A stretch of DNA of 64,000 nt, taken from positions 4,588,590 to 4,652,589 of the forward strand of contig NC_020175.2 of the NCBI RefSeq assembly GCF_000224145.3, read 5' to 3'. The position numbers and the translations under genes are program-made. The notes beneath the pieces are model-generated. The model was not told the origin of the DNA. It did not search any database and saw only the letters and a program-made list of their open reading frames with translations. The DNA is from Ciona intestinalis (taxonomy: Eukaryota > Chordata > Ascidiacea > Phlebobranchia > Cionidae). Positions 50,401-62,900 of this stretch are shown here, in pieces; positions within the stretch are counted from its first letter, which is position 1; the number at the start of each line of letters is the position of its first letter.

Positions 50401-53400
50401 GTTAAATATATAGTGGTTATACTTTCTGTCTTTTAAGAACCGTGGTTTTGATATTTTTGGAGGTAAGTCTTTACAACTGTGAAAATCTGAAACACAAGAA
50501 TAAATGAGTTACATACAGTTATTACTTACATACTTTCTTACTATCTTTTACACATGGTTAATCTGGTGAAATCAAACTGTGAAATTAATGCAATTTTTAG
50601 GCGTTGGGTTGAAGATTGGAAAGATGGTTTACGAAGTTCTGTTGAACGACACACTGGCTTGTACAACAACCTCGCACGGAAACTTAATGAACTTCGGGAA
50701 GAAGAAGATTTTGCTTTGTTGGAGGATGCTGATGTGATTGGGATGACAACATCAGGAGCTGCAAGATTCAGATCACTTGTACAAAGAATTCCGGTAATGA
50801 TTTGCTTGTGGTGATGGGCCAATCCTGGCCTAAATCCGAACCCATGGCGTGTTACAGAACTTTATCATCTAGTTAACTTGATTTTTTATACTGTGCAATC
50901 ATTTTCACAATTTTATAACGCATTTCTTGAAACTGCAAATCAAAAAAAGTTCTGTATTATAGACAAAAGTGGTAATTGTTGAAGAAGCAGCAGAAGTATT
51001 AGAAGCTCACATTGTGACATCAATGCCACGAACAACTGAACATCTCATCTTAATTGGCGACCATCAACAACTTAAACCTTCCCCCACTGTATACCAACTT
51101 GCTAAGGATTACAACTTGGATGTTTCTTTGTTTGAAAGAATGGTGAAGTTTATGAAATATATTTGATTTTAACGGACAAGATTTCATTAAAGTACAATTA
51201 GCCCATCAGCTGTAAAAATATTTTACAAAAGTATTGGTTTCAACACATTTGGGATGAAAATTCATTGTCCAAGCCTGTTTTATACGAACTTAAAATATTT
51301 TTTTTTATGTATTTTTTTTGTATTGGGCAACTAATTTGAACAACTGTTAGTGGCGACTGAGTTAAAACAATTACTTTAATTTGTCTTGATAATTTAGCAA
51401 CTATGGCAGCAGCAAAGAACTTGGAATCCAGTGTTTTTAAGTTACAAGACATATATTTTAACAACTCTTCCACTGTCAGTATATATTTTAACATCTGTCA
51501 TCCTCTATTTTTAGATAAACAACAACATTCCGTGCGCTAAACTTGCGATACAACATCGTATGAAGCCTTCCATTGCAAACCTGATTCGACCTGAAATTTA
51601 TAAAAATCTGCTTGACCATGAAAGTGTGTTAAAGTATGAAGAAATATCCGGTGTTTCAAAAAGTGTGTTCTTTATTTCCCATGAGCAAAAAGAGGACACT
51701 GTACTCGATGGAAGAACAAAGGTGAATGTGGTGTATTGATCTCTATGTTCATTCATTTTTAAAGTCTATTTTTAGGGACGCAGAAGTAACAGCTATAAAT
51801 TAATTTAACATTGCAATTAATTTGTTGATTTGATAAATTAATTTAATAGGTGAACAACTATGAAGCAAGATACATGGTTGCACTTTGCAAACACCTCATG
51901 CTACAAGATTACAAACCATCTCAAATCACCATACTTACGACTTATACAGGTTAGTGGTTGGTGCACGAAAATATGATGGACCAATCTTTGCACCAATCTT
52001 TTTAAAAATGCCTTATTGTTCAGGGTGTGTCTCTACGTATTCCCTTTTTTCCAGTTAGAACATTATTGTTTAATATTTTAACGCATTCTGTTTTCTGTTG
52101 TGTGTAATAGTCACTTGTTTTTTTCCAATTATTCTTCTGTTTTTACCCAATTTTTATTTTACCCTTACTTTTAGTCATTTGTATATCACTGTGAGGGTTG
52201 TTACTGTATATATAATATGTGTAGTTCAAACAGAAAAACTTAGAATTAGTTAACCAAAAATCGAGTAATTAAATTTAGTTGTTAAAATTATTCTCATATT
52301 ATGTATTTCCAGGTCAATTATTTGCCTTTAAGAGAATTATGGAGCAAACACTTTACCGAGGTGTTCGAGTAACAGCTGTTGATAATTATCAGGGTGAAGA
52401 GAATGATATTATTCTGCTTTCCCTGGTTCGAAGCAACGATGAGGTATATTTAATACACTTTTTTTACCATTAGAAGTTTAAATTTAAACACAATGTAAGT
52501 AATTTGTCTTCCAGGTGGTTTTTGTCAGTTATTCGATATTAAATTTGTTTCTAACCATTAGCATGTTTTCTATTCTGTATGAGTGCAGTCCTTGAGGACC
52601 TAGGATTTAGGCCAGACTTGGCCCATTACCCCAACACCCTTGTACATCCGGACCATTAGCCCGTTTAAAAGATGGTTGTTCTGTTGACCTTTGAAAAATT
52701 TTTTACGAATTGTAAAACAACTTATAAAATCCTTCATGGCATGTTCACAGGGTAGAATTGGTTTTCTCAGCGTTCGTAACAGAGTATGCGTGGCTTTATC
52801 AAGAGCAAAGAAAGGTCTTTACTGCATTGGAAACTTGGAGGTGAAGTATTATTTCATAAATACAATTTTGCATTAGAATTTAAAATCCTTTTAAAAACAC
52901 ACAAAAATATTTTTTTATTATTTTTTGAAAATTTTGCTTGTTTAAACTGAAACATGTTATTTCTTGATTATGTCTTTCTTCTAGCAACCTACTTTTGTCT
53001 TGAAGTTTTTTTAATGAGTTTTTGTTGCTGCAGCTTCTTAAGGAGAAAAGTGATTTGTGGCAAACCATTGTAGCTAAGTTGCAACACGAAAACATGACAG
53101 GAACAGCTTTAACACTGCAGTGTAAAAACCATCCAGAAACAACTGTAAAAGTAGAAAGTCCAGAAGATTTTGAAAAATTTCCAGAAGGTAAAATTATTAT
53201 TACTTATTATGCAAATAGTTATATAATTATACAATTTTAGCTACAAACTATGTTTATTTAAGTTTTTCACACAATACCTTTAAATCTTTTAGACTTTTTA
53301 GACTGCTTCTTCTAAAACAGTATTACCAAAAAAGCCTGCCTAGAGTAATGAAAAAAATCTCAAAATCTTTTGTTATTGGCTATTTGCATTGAGATGTCTA

Positions 53401-56400
53401 AACATCTTTCTTACCAACTGTTATCCTAATAGTTTTACTACATTAAGACTCTTTTGTTTGTTTAAAATACAATGCAGAAAGCAGAATATAATCAACAACA
53501 AATAATATATTTAAAAAGCATGAATGTAATCATAAAAAATAATATGTTTAAAATCCAATGCAATTTGCAAATATTACCCCACTTATTTCAACCAATATCA
53601 GGTGGTTGTGGTAAAGTGTGTGAGGTCCGACTTCCATGCGGCCATGTGTGTCCACGCAGCTGCCACCCTGATGATCAAGACCACACAAAGTTCAAATGTC
53701 GCAAACCTTGCCCTAAGTCATGTTCCAAAGGCCACAGATGTAAGAAGAAATGCAGTGATGATTGTGGACCGTGTACTGAGAGAATGGAAAAGGTAAATAT
53801 TCAAACTCTACACTAACATTATAAAAAGGTCTTAGAGAACATAAAAATAATATTTCTTATTTTCCTGATCCCAAAATGTAAATTTAGGCAAAAACTCAGA
53901 GTTCCAACATGTTGATACTATTGCACAACATATGTATGGCCACGCTTGCCAGTTATCGTCCATGCAACTTTGTGTGTGATTGTTTTTATCTTTATGGCTG
54001 CCAATTTGTCTGGAACTTTGGCTCAGAGATTAAAGCGAATACTCCTAGTAGTGATAAAGTTTATAAACAGAACCTCCGTGTTATAACGTTTGTCATTTTC
54101 CCGCCATGCGAGCAAGAAAAGTTATATTCATTCACAATTTTCCAATTTCATTTAAATCCAGATGGTTCCATCCTGTTGTCACATTGAAAAGATGTATTGC
54201 TCCAAAGATCCATCCGAACATATTTGTTTAAAGCCATGCAGCAAAACATTAGCATGTGGACATAAGTGTACAAGTGTATGTGGACGACCATGTAAAGCAG
54301 AATTGTGTACAGAAAAAATAAAAGGTAATGAGTTCTATATCGGATAAATTGAGATCTTACCATGTGTTGATTCACTTCAGATCATGCAAGAAGGTTAACA
54401 ATTTATTTTACTGGTTTAGGTAAAAGAATTATATTATTTAACCTCTCATATTAGGGAAACTACAGTCATTAACATGGGTGTTATGTTTCTATTGATTGTG
54501 CCCGCCTACGAGCTATGTGTAACTTGTTTATTGTTTTATACGTTTCTGTGTGTGTTGCAACTACTGGCGTTAAGTGCCTCCTCCAAAGACAAATTTGTTT
54601 AATAGTCGCCGCAACTTAACAATAAGCGAATATTTTTTTACAGTCGATCTGTCTTGCGGCCATGAAAGTAAAATACTTTGCCGTGATTCAGCAAATCCAG
54701 ATAAAGATAAATGTAATGAACCATGTGATGAGATGCTGAAGTGTGGACATGTTTGTAAAGGAACTTGCAGTAGTTGCATGCAAGTAAGTTGTTACATATC
54801 TGTTTAAGTTATTATATAACAGTATGTTAATAGTAAAAAAAAATTGTTAGCGAAATTTTTAAGCTCAAAATATTTTTTGTAAAAGCTATAATTCTTCAGT
54901 TTAATTCTTATATGATGTATACACATGTACTTTTAGAACAATCATTGTCAGCCTCATGAATATAAATAGGTTTCATTCAATCATTTATTCAATACAACAT
55001 ATTATCTAGGGTCGCCTACATAAAAGGTGTGGCAAGAAATGTGGTCGTGTATTATTCTGTGGTCACGCATGCACGGAAAACTGTGCAGTCAACTGCCCAC
55101 CTTGCCAAGTCGCCTGTAGCACACAGTGTGAACACAGCAAATGCAAAAAGAAATGCATGGAGTTGTGTGTATTGTGCACGTGAGTAGAAAATAATCAACT
55201 TTTTGTGAATTCCAGTTTAGTTATTCATTTTTTTTCATGCCGGTATTCCAAAATTTTGATCTTCAATAATTAGTTAAAAATGCAGTACAAATTTGTATAT
55301 GAGGTAAAAGTACAAGTTAGAAGTAATTATTGCGAAATATATGGGCATGTTACATGGTCACTTGGAATATTGTTTGGCACTTCAGGAGTTTATTATGTGA
55401 CAGAACCACTGCATCAAATATTATGAACAACAAGTAGTTTAGTGTATTGTTGGTGCAACAGAATAATAACAAACATTTCATCTCATGCAGGGAGCCATGT
55501 GAATGGAGGTGCTCGCATTATAAATGCAACAAATTATGCAGTGAGCCGTGTGATAGACCACCTTGTAATGAACCATGTGATCAGGTGTGTTTTGCTCATC
55601 TATATTTGCACACAGTATTGTACTGGATGAATGTAACTTGCTTTATATATGTGTGGTCGGAAAACGACAGTTGTTAAAGCATGGATGTTCTGTTTTATAC
55701 GCCTCTTGTCTACTACAAGCTACCATGCATGTTACTTTGTGAATTTGTTTTTCTGTTTGGCTGACATTTTTACACAATGGAAGCAGCGCTAGGCTTTGAA
55801 CCCGTAACATCTCGCTAACCACTGTTCCATGGCACCGGATAAATGAAAAAAATGCTCTACCAACGTTGTCATACGAAGTATTATGTTCAAATGTTAGTTT
55901 ACTTACAAATCCCTGATTTTGGAATCTGAAAATAAAGTGTACAGAAATTGTGAACTAAACTAAATACACTTTCACTCGCAGACATTAAAATGCGGTCATC
56001 CATGCATTGGCTTGTGCGGTGAACCATGTCCGAAACTTTGTCGAATTTGTGACAAAGCTGAAGTGACAGAAATTTTTTTCGGAGATGAAGAAGAAGATGA
56101 TGCAAGGTATGTATGGTTGTCTTTATGAGGGTGTGGCAAAATATATACAGTCGTTATAACACGGGTGTTCTGTTTCATACACCTCGTGCCAGCTTACAGT
56201 TACCATGTATGGATCGTCTTATTAGGGTGACCTAAATCGAACTTTCTTTGCATTTTAAACATTTACTAAAAGGGTTTTATTTGATTGAAATGAAATGTTT
56301 ATGAAAACAATTTTTAATGAAACCTTCAATGAAAACACTTGAAGTTATGAAACCTTTTTATGAAAACACTTTTTAAATGCCAATTCCTAGCTTTACAGAA

Positions 56401-58876
56401 ATCAAAAAAAATGCATTCCAAGTATAACATATTATTTTCATGTCAACAAAGATTCGTGGAGTTGCCTGAATGTGGTCACGTCTTCACATATGATGGACTT
56501 GATAAATGGATGAACATGGATGATGAGAATGATGAAGATGTTGATATCCAACTGAAGAAATGTCCAAAATGTAACACCTTCATTAGAAGTGCTACAAGAT
56601 ATGGTCAAGTTATTAATAACCAGTTAAGGTGAATAATACTTAACTTGTTCTGTACCAATGTGAAATACATGTTCTGTTAATAAATTACAAATATTTTTAC
56701 TTTATGACTTTTTAGTACATGCACTAATGTAAGTAGAGAAAACCTAGTGCCCAAAATAAAAAAATAAATCTATGGAAAAATAAATCTATACAACAACAAT
56801 TGTTGTAACACAGATGCTCTGTTTTATTCACCTCTAGTCTACTTATTAGTTACCACATATACTTATGTGTGGCTGACAATTTGGACAACCCATAAGATAC
56901 CATTGGATTGAAACAATTGCCATTAATGTTTTGCTCAAGGAGATATATCCCCAACTTAGAAGCAGCAACAAGCTGTCTAGTTACTTTGTCACAGTGCCGG
57001 ACAAGGCTTATGTAATGTTTTGTATGAACAGAGCAATAAACATGGTGAAAGAGAAGAGTCATGGAACAAACGCAGAGATCAGGATTGCAACGAGACAACT
57101 TGACAGAAAATTAAACGAAAGAGAAAGTTTTCAATGTTGTTTTACAGAAGATGTTATTCTGCTACGTCAACAGTTAGGGGTTAGACAAATGTTAATTTTA
57201 TGTTTTAAGTTTTACAGTTTTTGTAAAAACAGTTTGTTGTTAATATTCATGTACACCAGAAAATATGATTTTTATGTTTTAATGTATTAGATTGTCTATG
57301 TACATGCAATAGGCACATCTACAAAAAAATTTGACTGAATTTAAATCAGTTGTATTTTTTTTAACTAGTTTTAAAATTTTTAACTAATTTTTTTTTATAT
57401 ATATAATTTTATTTTTTTATTTTCAGAAAAATCCCAAATCACTTGCTGCACTCACAGTTATCGAAACTCAGTTTAATGGCTTGTGTTCATTATCTACAGT
57501 AATGACAAAAGTCAAAAAACTTAAAAGGACAGCGGATCCTCATACAAGTGAAATAATACATCTCTTGCAAAGTAACTATGTGTTTCTGCTTGAATATTGT
57601 TATTGTATGTCAGTTTAAACTCTACAGTTCCTACCCAGTTTATGTAACCCTGGTTTATGTAAATAGGGGTTTAAATTTTAATGTTTTGTTCACCTATATT
57701 AGAAAAATGACCAAACATGGGTTTTTACTATAACATGACAAAACTGTGATTAAAATAAATCATACAACTCTTTTGTACTAGAAGTTTAATATTGTAGTTT
57801 GCCTCGTAGCAAAAACAGCAGAACAAATTTATGGTTTTTACCCATTTTACTAAATTTTGTTGTAGGTCTACAAAAGGATATATTGCACACTCGTGCTTGG
57901 CTTATGGAAGATAGGTCGAGATATTGTGAACAAGAAATTGATGATTTTGAAAGAGAATTAAAGAGAATTTATAAAGCTTTTACATTTACTATCATTCAAG
58001 ATAATTTTGACAAAAACAAACGGTATTTGGAAAAGTAAGTTTTTATGTTTCAAAATCAATGCAATCAAACTTAGTTTGAATAGAATGAAGCAAGTATTCT
58101 ATGACAAAATAAAGTATTTATTTTTGACCTTTTTCGGAAATTTGTCCTTAGACAATTTTGTAGTACCCTTGTTATAATATATTAAACACTATTTTATTAT
58201 TATTAGTAAGCATACTGTGAGACCACTAGTTAAACAAGGAGTTCAGCTTCTCTTTGAAAATTTTGCACCGTATGAAGGAAGCAAGAAGGAAAAAGTCAAA
58301 ACTGCGTTAAAACAAATTAAACAATTAGTAAGTGGAATATTGACATAAAAGGACCTCATATACAGCATCATACATGGTATCTTTATACACCTTGTGCCCG
58401 GTTACGAATCACCCATTTTTTATAAATATATCACATTCAAATTGGTGCTGATATTATATTACATTTAACCTAAGAAAAACTAAATTAAACTTGTTAACAG
58501 GAGCCTTGCTTGCTTGAGAATGGTAAACTTACAAAGGTAGAGAGGGATATGATTGTGAAAGCCATGAACTTAAGCAAGGGTCATTGGTATAAATGCAAGA
58601 ACGGTCATATTTACTGCATTGATCAGTGTGGTGGTGCAACACAACGTAGTGTTTGTCCAGAGTGCAAAGAAGTTATTGGTAAAGTTTTCTAATCAAAAGT
58701 TGTAACTACTAAGCCACATATGGCACAAGTTTAAAAATAACTTTCAATACTTTGTATTAGGTGGAGAAGGACACCGACTGTATCAAGATAACAGTGTTGC
58801 CACAGAAATGGATGGAGCCACTAGACCAGCATATGACCCTCAAAATCTATATATACCACCTGAAGTGTTTTTCTAA
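38477..58876 (+). CDS. ZNFX1: NFX1-type zinc finger-containing protein 1 (ZNFX1), SF1 helicase
   Basis: Exons: 38477-38619, 40399-40544, 40946-41090, 41450-41546, 42011-42141, 42504-42668, 42922-43013, 43273-43368, 43747-43859, 44026-44215, 44539-44649, 45117-45233, 45526-45727, 46066-46343, 46614-46760, 47137-47232, 47491-47571, 47847-47927, 48138-48245, 48920-48973, 49258-49341, 49698-49790, 50161-50332, 50601-50793, 50963-51142, 51515-51721, 51850-51949, 52313-52443, 52751-52840, 53034-53187, 53602-53792, 54162-54324, 54644-54783, 55010-55179, 55491-55584, 55982-56106, 56452-56628, 57032-57179, 57427-57571, 57866-58034, 58207-58327, 58501-58678, 58761-58876 (1977 aa; human 1918). ZNFX1 is an RNA-binding SF1 helicase of small-RNA inheritance and antiviral sensing. 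Visible: RGG N-terminus, Walker A GPPGTGKT (about 559), VVIVEEAAE with [42 protein letters not shown], a Cys/His-rich NFX1 finger array (about 1333-1627) and a C-terminal RZ finger ([12 protein letters not shown]). Exons 5, 16 and 38 have the weakest edges. Confidence 0.95.
39034..40085. mobile_element. nonautonomous DNA transposon with long inverted ends and 9-bp target duplication
   Basis: The left end (39043 on: AAAGTTAGTATAGACCAAGT, then TAGGAAACGG) and the right end (ending 40075: GGTCTATACTAACTTT, before it CCGTTTCCTAACTT) are inverted copies. More inverted homology lies further in (ATTACGGAGCCCACAG on the left, CTGTGGGCTCCGTAAT on the right), so the inverted region is at least about 100 bp, with gaps. 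AGCGGAACC is repeated directly outside both ends (39034-39042 and 40077-40085), a 9-bp target-site duplication. That length suggests a Mutator-like (MULE) element, but the superfamily is inferred. No transposase frame is seen. It sits in ZNFX1 intron 1. Confidence 0.85.
40237..40340 (+). repeat. SINE fragment in ZNFX1 intron 1
   Basis: It has GGTAACTCGTAAGTGGGCAC, AAGGTGTATAAAAGAAAACA and GTGTTGTAACCACTTTTCCG, then an AAAGCAAGTAACATTTATTT tail. Confidence 0.8.
41664..41786 (+). repeat. minisatellite, TTTTTACTATTGCAAACCTC unit
   Basis: Four copies of CTATTGCAAACCTCTTT with partly shared leaders (CCTATTTTTA) lie in ZNFX1 intron 4, spaced at about 25-50 bases. Confidence 0.85.
42788..42896 (+). 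repeat. SINE fragment in ZNFX1 intron 6
   Basis: It has GTGTGGTAACGTGTAAGCAT, GAGGTGTATGAAACTGAAGA, CTGTAGTTGCCCCGCCAGGC and a TATTCATTCG tail. Confidence 0.75.
44230..44290 (+). repeat. two-copy 29-bp tandem repeat
   Basis: GTTACTTTGTAGTGCTGAAG and the following ATAAAGT are repeated exactly once more with a 3-base joint. It lies at the start of ZNFX1 intron 10, directly after the donor. Confidence 0.9.
44770..45052 (+). repeat. SINE, nearly complete copy, ZNFX1 intron 11
   Basis: It has a diverged head, TTGATGCTGCTGCCATTGTG, TTAGGCAAGACACTTAATCA, ACCTAGTGGTCACTAATAA, a weak body (GGCCACAAAGTGTATGAAAC), TGTGTTATAATAGAGTCACT and CCATGTGAGGATAAAATAGT. This places a long copy before ZNFX1 exon 12. 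Confidence 0.8.
46377..46515 (+). repeat. SINE fragment in ZNFX1 intron 14
   Basis: It has AACTGCTCCAACTCACTG, ATTGAGTTGTCTAAATTGTT, CACAAAGTTACATACATG and a decayed body (AGGTGGTGTATGGAACAG). Confidence 0.65.
48570..48822 (+). repeat. SINE copy in ZNFX1 intron 19
   Basis: It has GCTTCTGCCATTGTGTGTTC, CTTGTCTAATTTGTTTGCCA, ACAAAGTACATACGTGATAA, AAGCAGACATGAGGTATATG, AATAAAACACCTGTGG and a CGCCATACGAGGTTAAATA tail. A separate fragment lies just upstream at 48350-48420. Confidence 0.75.
49895..50092 (+). repeat. SINE copy in ZNFX1 intron 22
   Basis: It has ACTACCCACAAAGTAACATA, GGTAACTCGTAAGCTGGCAC, GAGGTGTTAAACCTGTGTGA, TAACGACTGTCAATTTCC and CACGCAAGGATAAGGCAAGT, followed by TTACATTCGTTCATACATTC. 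Confidence 0.85.
53993..54134 (+). repeat. SINE fragment in ZNFX1 intron 31
   Basis: It has ATGGCTGCCAATTTGTCTGG, GTTTATAAACAGAACCTCCG, TGTTATAACGTTTGTCATTT and CCCGCCATGCGAGCAAGAAA, ending in a TTCATTC tail shortly before the next exon. Confidence 0.75.
55625..55843 (-). repeat. SINE, nearly complete reversed copy, ZNFX1 intron 35
   Basis: Read on the minus strand it begins with a tRNA-like head (CGGTGCCATGGAACAGTGGT, TAGCGAGATGTTACGGGTTC), then AGCCTAGCGCTGCTTCCATT. The body carries GGTAGCTTGTAGTAGACAAG and CGTATAAAACAGAACATCCA, and the tail is GCAAGTTACATTCATCC. The head lacks the usual GGTTAGCGC spacing but is clearly related. Confidence 0.8.
56140..56225 (-). repeat. SINE fragment, reversed, ZNFX1 intron 36
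   Basis: On the plus strand it reads ACAGTCGTTATAACACGGGT, GTTCTGTTTCATACACCTCG, TGCCAGCTTACAGTTACCAT. That is a well-conserved reversed body. Confidence 0.8.
56795..56970 (-). repeat. SINE copy, reversed, ZNFX1 intron 37
   Basis: On the plus strand it has GTTGTAACACAGATGCTCTG, ATTAGTTACCACATATAC, GTGTGGCTGACAATTTGGAC, ACCCATAAGATACCATTGGA and GAAACAATTGCCATTAATG. It lies within 70 bases of the exon 38 acceptor. Confidence 0.75.
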
Positions 58877-59942
58877 AACAAGTCTTCATTTACTAAATCA
58901 TGAAACCAAAATATACCTACTTTTTCATTCACTTCATTTCAATGTTTGTAATTAATTTTGTAATTTAAACTGAATTACCCCGACTGCCCTAAATATCTAG
59001 TTATTTATTAAATCTTCATTCAAATGTTAGAATTTCTTTTTTATACCAATTCTTAAGAGCCATTCATAATTGTTTTATTGTCAGCTTGTATAACAGCATG
59101 ACACTTTAATTATACAGTGATGGTGAATGTGTAATATATAAACATGTTTATTATATACGGACTCTGAGTTTGATTAATACTAAGATACTGTATAGGAATA
59201 TTTAAGATTTACCTAATGTATTGGAGATGGGGATCATAAAAAGTACAATATTAGTATTATAAAAATTAGTTTTAAATACTGATATTTATATGTTAAATCG
59301 GAGTTATAACAAGTGCCCAAATATGCCCATTCATTAAACCTCAGCTCTCTTGTTGTATATTTTAGTTTTACGGAAGCCTCAACGTTTTTACGTTCTACTT
59401 GCAAACTTTTTTCCATGATTTTTTATAAACCAGTAGTTTAGTAAAAACCAAACATACTGGAAGTATAAAATAACTACTTGTGTCAAACACAGAATTTACG
59501 TGCCCGTTTAGAAAAGCGTTGCTCTGTCGCGCCATTGTGGCATCACTGGTAACCAACGCGACCTCGTGAGCTTTGAACGCTGTTGTTAAATTTGTATTTA
59601 TTAAAATGAATCTATTGTTTATCTATTTAGTTTAGACTATATTCTTTAAAACACCAGTTTAAATATTTTTGTTTTTAGTGTGTAAGATGAGTTAAAATGT
59701 CAAAGATAAAGTCTGTTTACCACGTTTTTCTTATGATCTTTGAATGTACAACAGTATCCACACTATAAAAGTGTTTAACTATAATTATGTCGTGAGTATT
59801 TTATAATAAAATATTTTATTTTATAGCTAAAACAAAGGTCAACTTTCTCTGTAAAGTCTAAAATGACAGTGTGACGTGGTTCTTTAACTGTTGGGTTAGC
59901 GCTTGTCATTACTTTTAGTATTGAGTTGTCCACACTACTATA
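58877..59942. other. ZNFX1 3' UTR and ZMYND12-like upstream region
   Basis: No coding exon is seen. A TTTTAG acceptor (AG at 59917-59918) lies 24 bases before the next start codon and could serve trans-splicing or a 5'-UTR intron. No clear single AATAAA near the ZNFX1 stop is visible. Confidence 0.55.
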
Positions 59943-62900
59943 ATGTCATCTTGGCAACATGTGAAAGAAAATGAATCGACACAAGCGCAGGAAGAACTGG
60001 AGAGAAGCCGACAAAAAATACAAACAGCTTTAAAAGCTGCAAAAGAAAGGTCTGTTGGCTGTTAACCTGTATTTCATCTAATACACAAAACAAAATGGTA
60101 AAAAAATCAGTTACCACTAGGTGTGTATGTAGTTGTCATACTCTGCAAACTAGGATGTAAAAATGTAATAAATACTAAATAGTGACAGCCCTTTTTCCTT
60201 CCGTTTTAAGATCAAACAAGAATTCTAACAGCAATGATGACATCGACACCAAGTTCAACCAACTTCAAAACCTCGGGATTAAACTCCTTGATATTTTACG
60301 CGACTCGTGAGTCAGTCATTTCTGTTCAAAGTATTTTTCCAATGTTTGCAGTAAATACTTAAAGTCACCGCTACAGTAATTAAAGAGCATAAAATTAAAA
60401 AACCTAGGTGGCTTAGCAGTGTAGAATGAACTTTCTTGAATTTATGGTTTGTTTGCAGAAGCTTATATAATTACGGTTAAGGAACATGATGTGAATTTTA
60501 TTACATTTTATTGTGTAATGTAATTTATTGTGTAATATTTTATTGTGTATTTTATTGTGTAATGTTTTATTGTGTAACATAGTGTAATGTAAAAAAACTT
60601 GAATATGTTGCCAAAGTGCAACAGCTTGTTTAGCTATGAGATTCTTTAAGGCCTGAGTAACAATGTAGTCACTTATAATTTACCAATATATAATTAGCAT
60701 CTATTGACATGTTAGAGGTACGGACCAACATCCGGATTGGATCAACCTCACTGAGCGGATGTGTCAGCTCCTCTCACCACTAGAGGGCTCTATGCCATTC
60801 ATGAGTTCATCAGAAGAACGAGAGATCAGGTGAAAATAATTTTTAAGATTTCTATCCTTTTTTATTATCATAGGCGCTAAACTATTTAAAAATGAGGGAA
60901 GCAGGGACAGTTAGCCAAACATTTCTATGGGAAAAAAATAACTTATTGGTTCTAATGTTTACTAATTAATGCACATTCATTTGGAATACCATACCTTTTT
61001 GTGTTTTATCTTTTGCATCCATTTAATATTCCAACCATGCCAGTTTAAATATTGAACTTGTTGTTTTATTGCAGGAAAAAGGATCTTCTCACAAAACAAA
61101 CTAAGATGATGGAACTCACTCGAATAATTGGAAGGAAATTATTGTTTGAAGGGAAACACAATCAAGCTGTGCCTGCTGCTGTACAATCACTCAGGTAAGA
61201 AGTAATTTGAAAAGTTTTGTTTTACTTTCTTATGTGTCTTATACTGTCTTATTGATTATGGGTTTCAGCGCTAATTGCAAAGTATATGCTACCATCTACA
61301 CATTCAAAATATGTGTTTTAAACAATTTTAGTGGTAATTGTTTTGGTTCAGTATCAGTAATTGTCTATGAATGAATTACTAAATTACAGTACTTATTTTT
61401 TATCACAGTAATAACAGTAAAAGTTTTAATTTCATTTCAGATTCAGCATTGATGTCCATGGTCTCAATTCAGTCAACCTTGTTCCTTCATATTTAATATT
61501 AGCTGAAGCCAGCATTGGTATGCAAATATTACCCATGGATTTTTATCTATAGGCTACTGGTTTATATTAAATAAAAAGGATGTTAGTGACAGTTTAGTGA
61601 ACAATTGTTCTTAACAAATCTTCCAAAGTCCTATTGTATATATTCTGTCGGCCAAGATTGTTCTATATTTGTGTATCTATATTTTTTTGCTATCATCTAT
61701 ACAAAAACAAATGTGTAACTGAAAAGTGTATTTAAGCCAGAAATAAATTATTTCATAACATTAATTTAATACATATTCCTAGGCCTTGGCAAACTATCCC
61801 AAGGAGATGAATATCTTGCACAAGCTGAATGGACTGTGTTGAAGTCACCAGATGCCACTGCTGCTGTGAAATCAAAGCTGTACCGAAACATTGGATTACT
61901 GTATGCAGCAAAGGGAGATTATGACAATGCATTACGCATGCTCTCTGAAGATGTAAGTTATGTGATAAATTGGATATTTTTCTATACTGATAAATTAAAT
62001 TGTATAGGGTGCAACAGCCGTGCTATTTAACTGGCTCTGTTACCTATGTCTTGTATCCATACATGTTTAAATGACTGTAGTTTTTCTGTTGGTTCCCTTT
62101 TTTTTCGCTCTTTGAATACCTTGATCTTGCTATTGTTTTCTGAGAGATAAATAAAACTATGTTAAATATGTTATGTTGTTGCCTGCTTTCAACAGATATA
62201 CCATGCAAGTAAAGAATGGGGTACCACAGATATCCATGCATGTGGGGGGTATTTTCATATGGCCAATGTCTTCTTCAGACAAAACAAAATGGACGTCGCC
62301 GATTCCCTTTATTCACAAGTAGGAACTTAAAAATAAACAATTTTTAATATACTGGAAACATTAGTGATTAATAAATAAAAAATAAATACATCATTTGTTT
62401 TCAACTGTTCTGTAGTAAGAAAACATTTTTTTTGGTATATAACTTAATCGGATAAATTGTTTTTAGGCCTGTATTGGTTAGATATCTACTTTGAAACATA
62501 ATGTATAAAAGTGAATACATAAGGTTCTATTTTTTGAAAAATAAAATAAAAACAGCTCAGGCAGTTTCAGTTGTGTGTGACAAATATTTGACCAAACATT
62601 GCAATAGACATTTTTTTAAAAAAGTAAAATTTATCTTTGTTTTTATTTAACACAGGTCACAGACAATTGGTTTGACTTCCTCAAGGAATCAGTTCAGCGT
62701 AAAATAGCAAGCCCTGCTGCTACAGGTCTACTTGGTCCAACTGAGAAAGTGGAATTAGATGATGTAGTTATGCTAGGTGAGAATATATAGCAAAACCTGA
62801 TTTTATATAGGATTTTTCACTTTTTTTATTATTACTAACTTTTTTCATGTTTTAATTTACTTCTAATATTTACAAAATAAAAGATGAAGCACAAGAAGCA

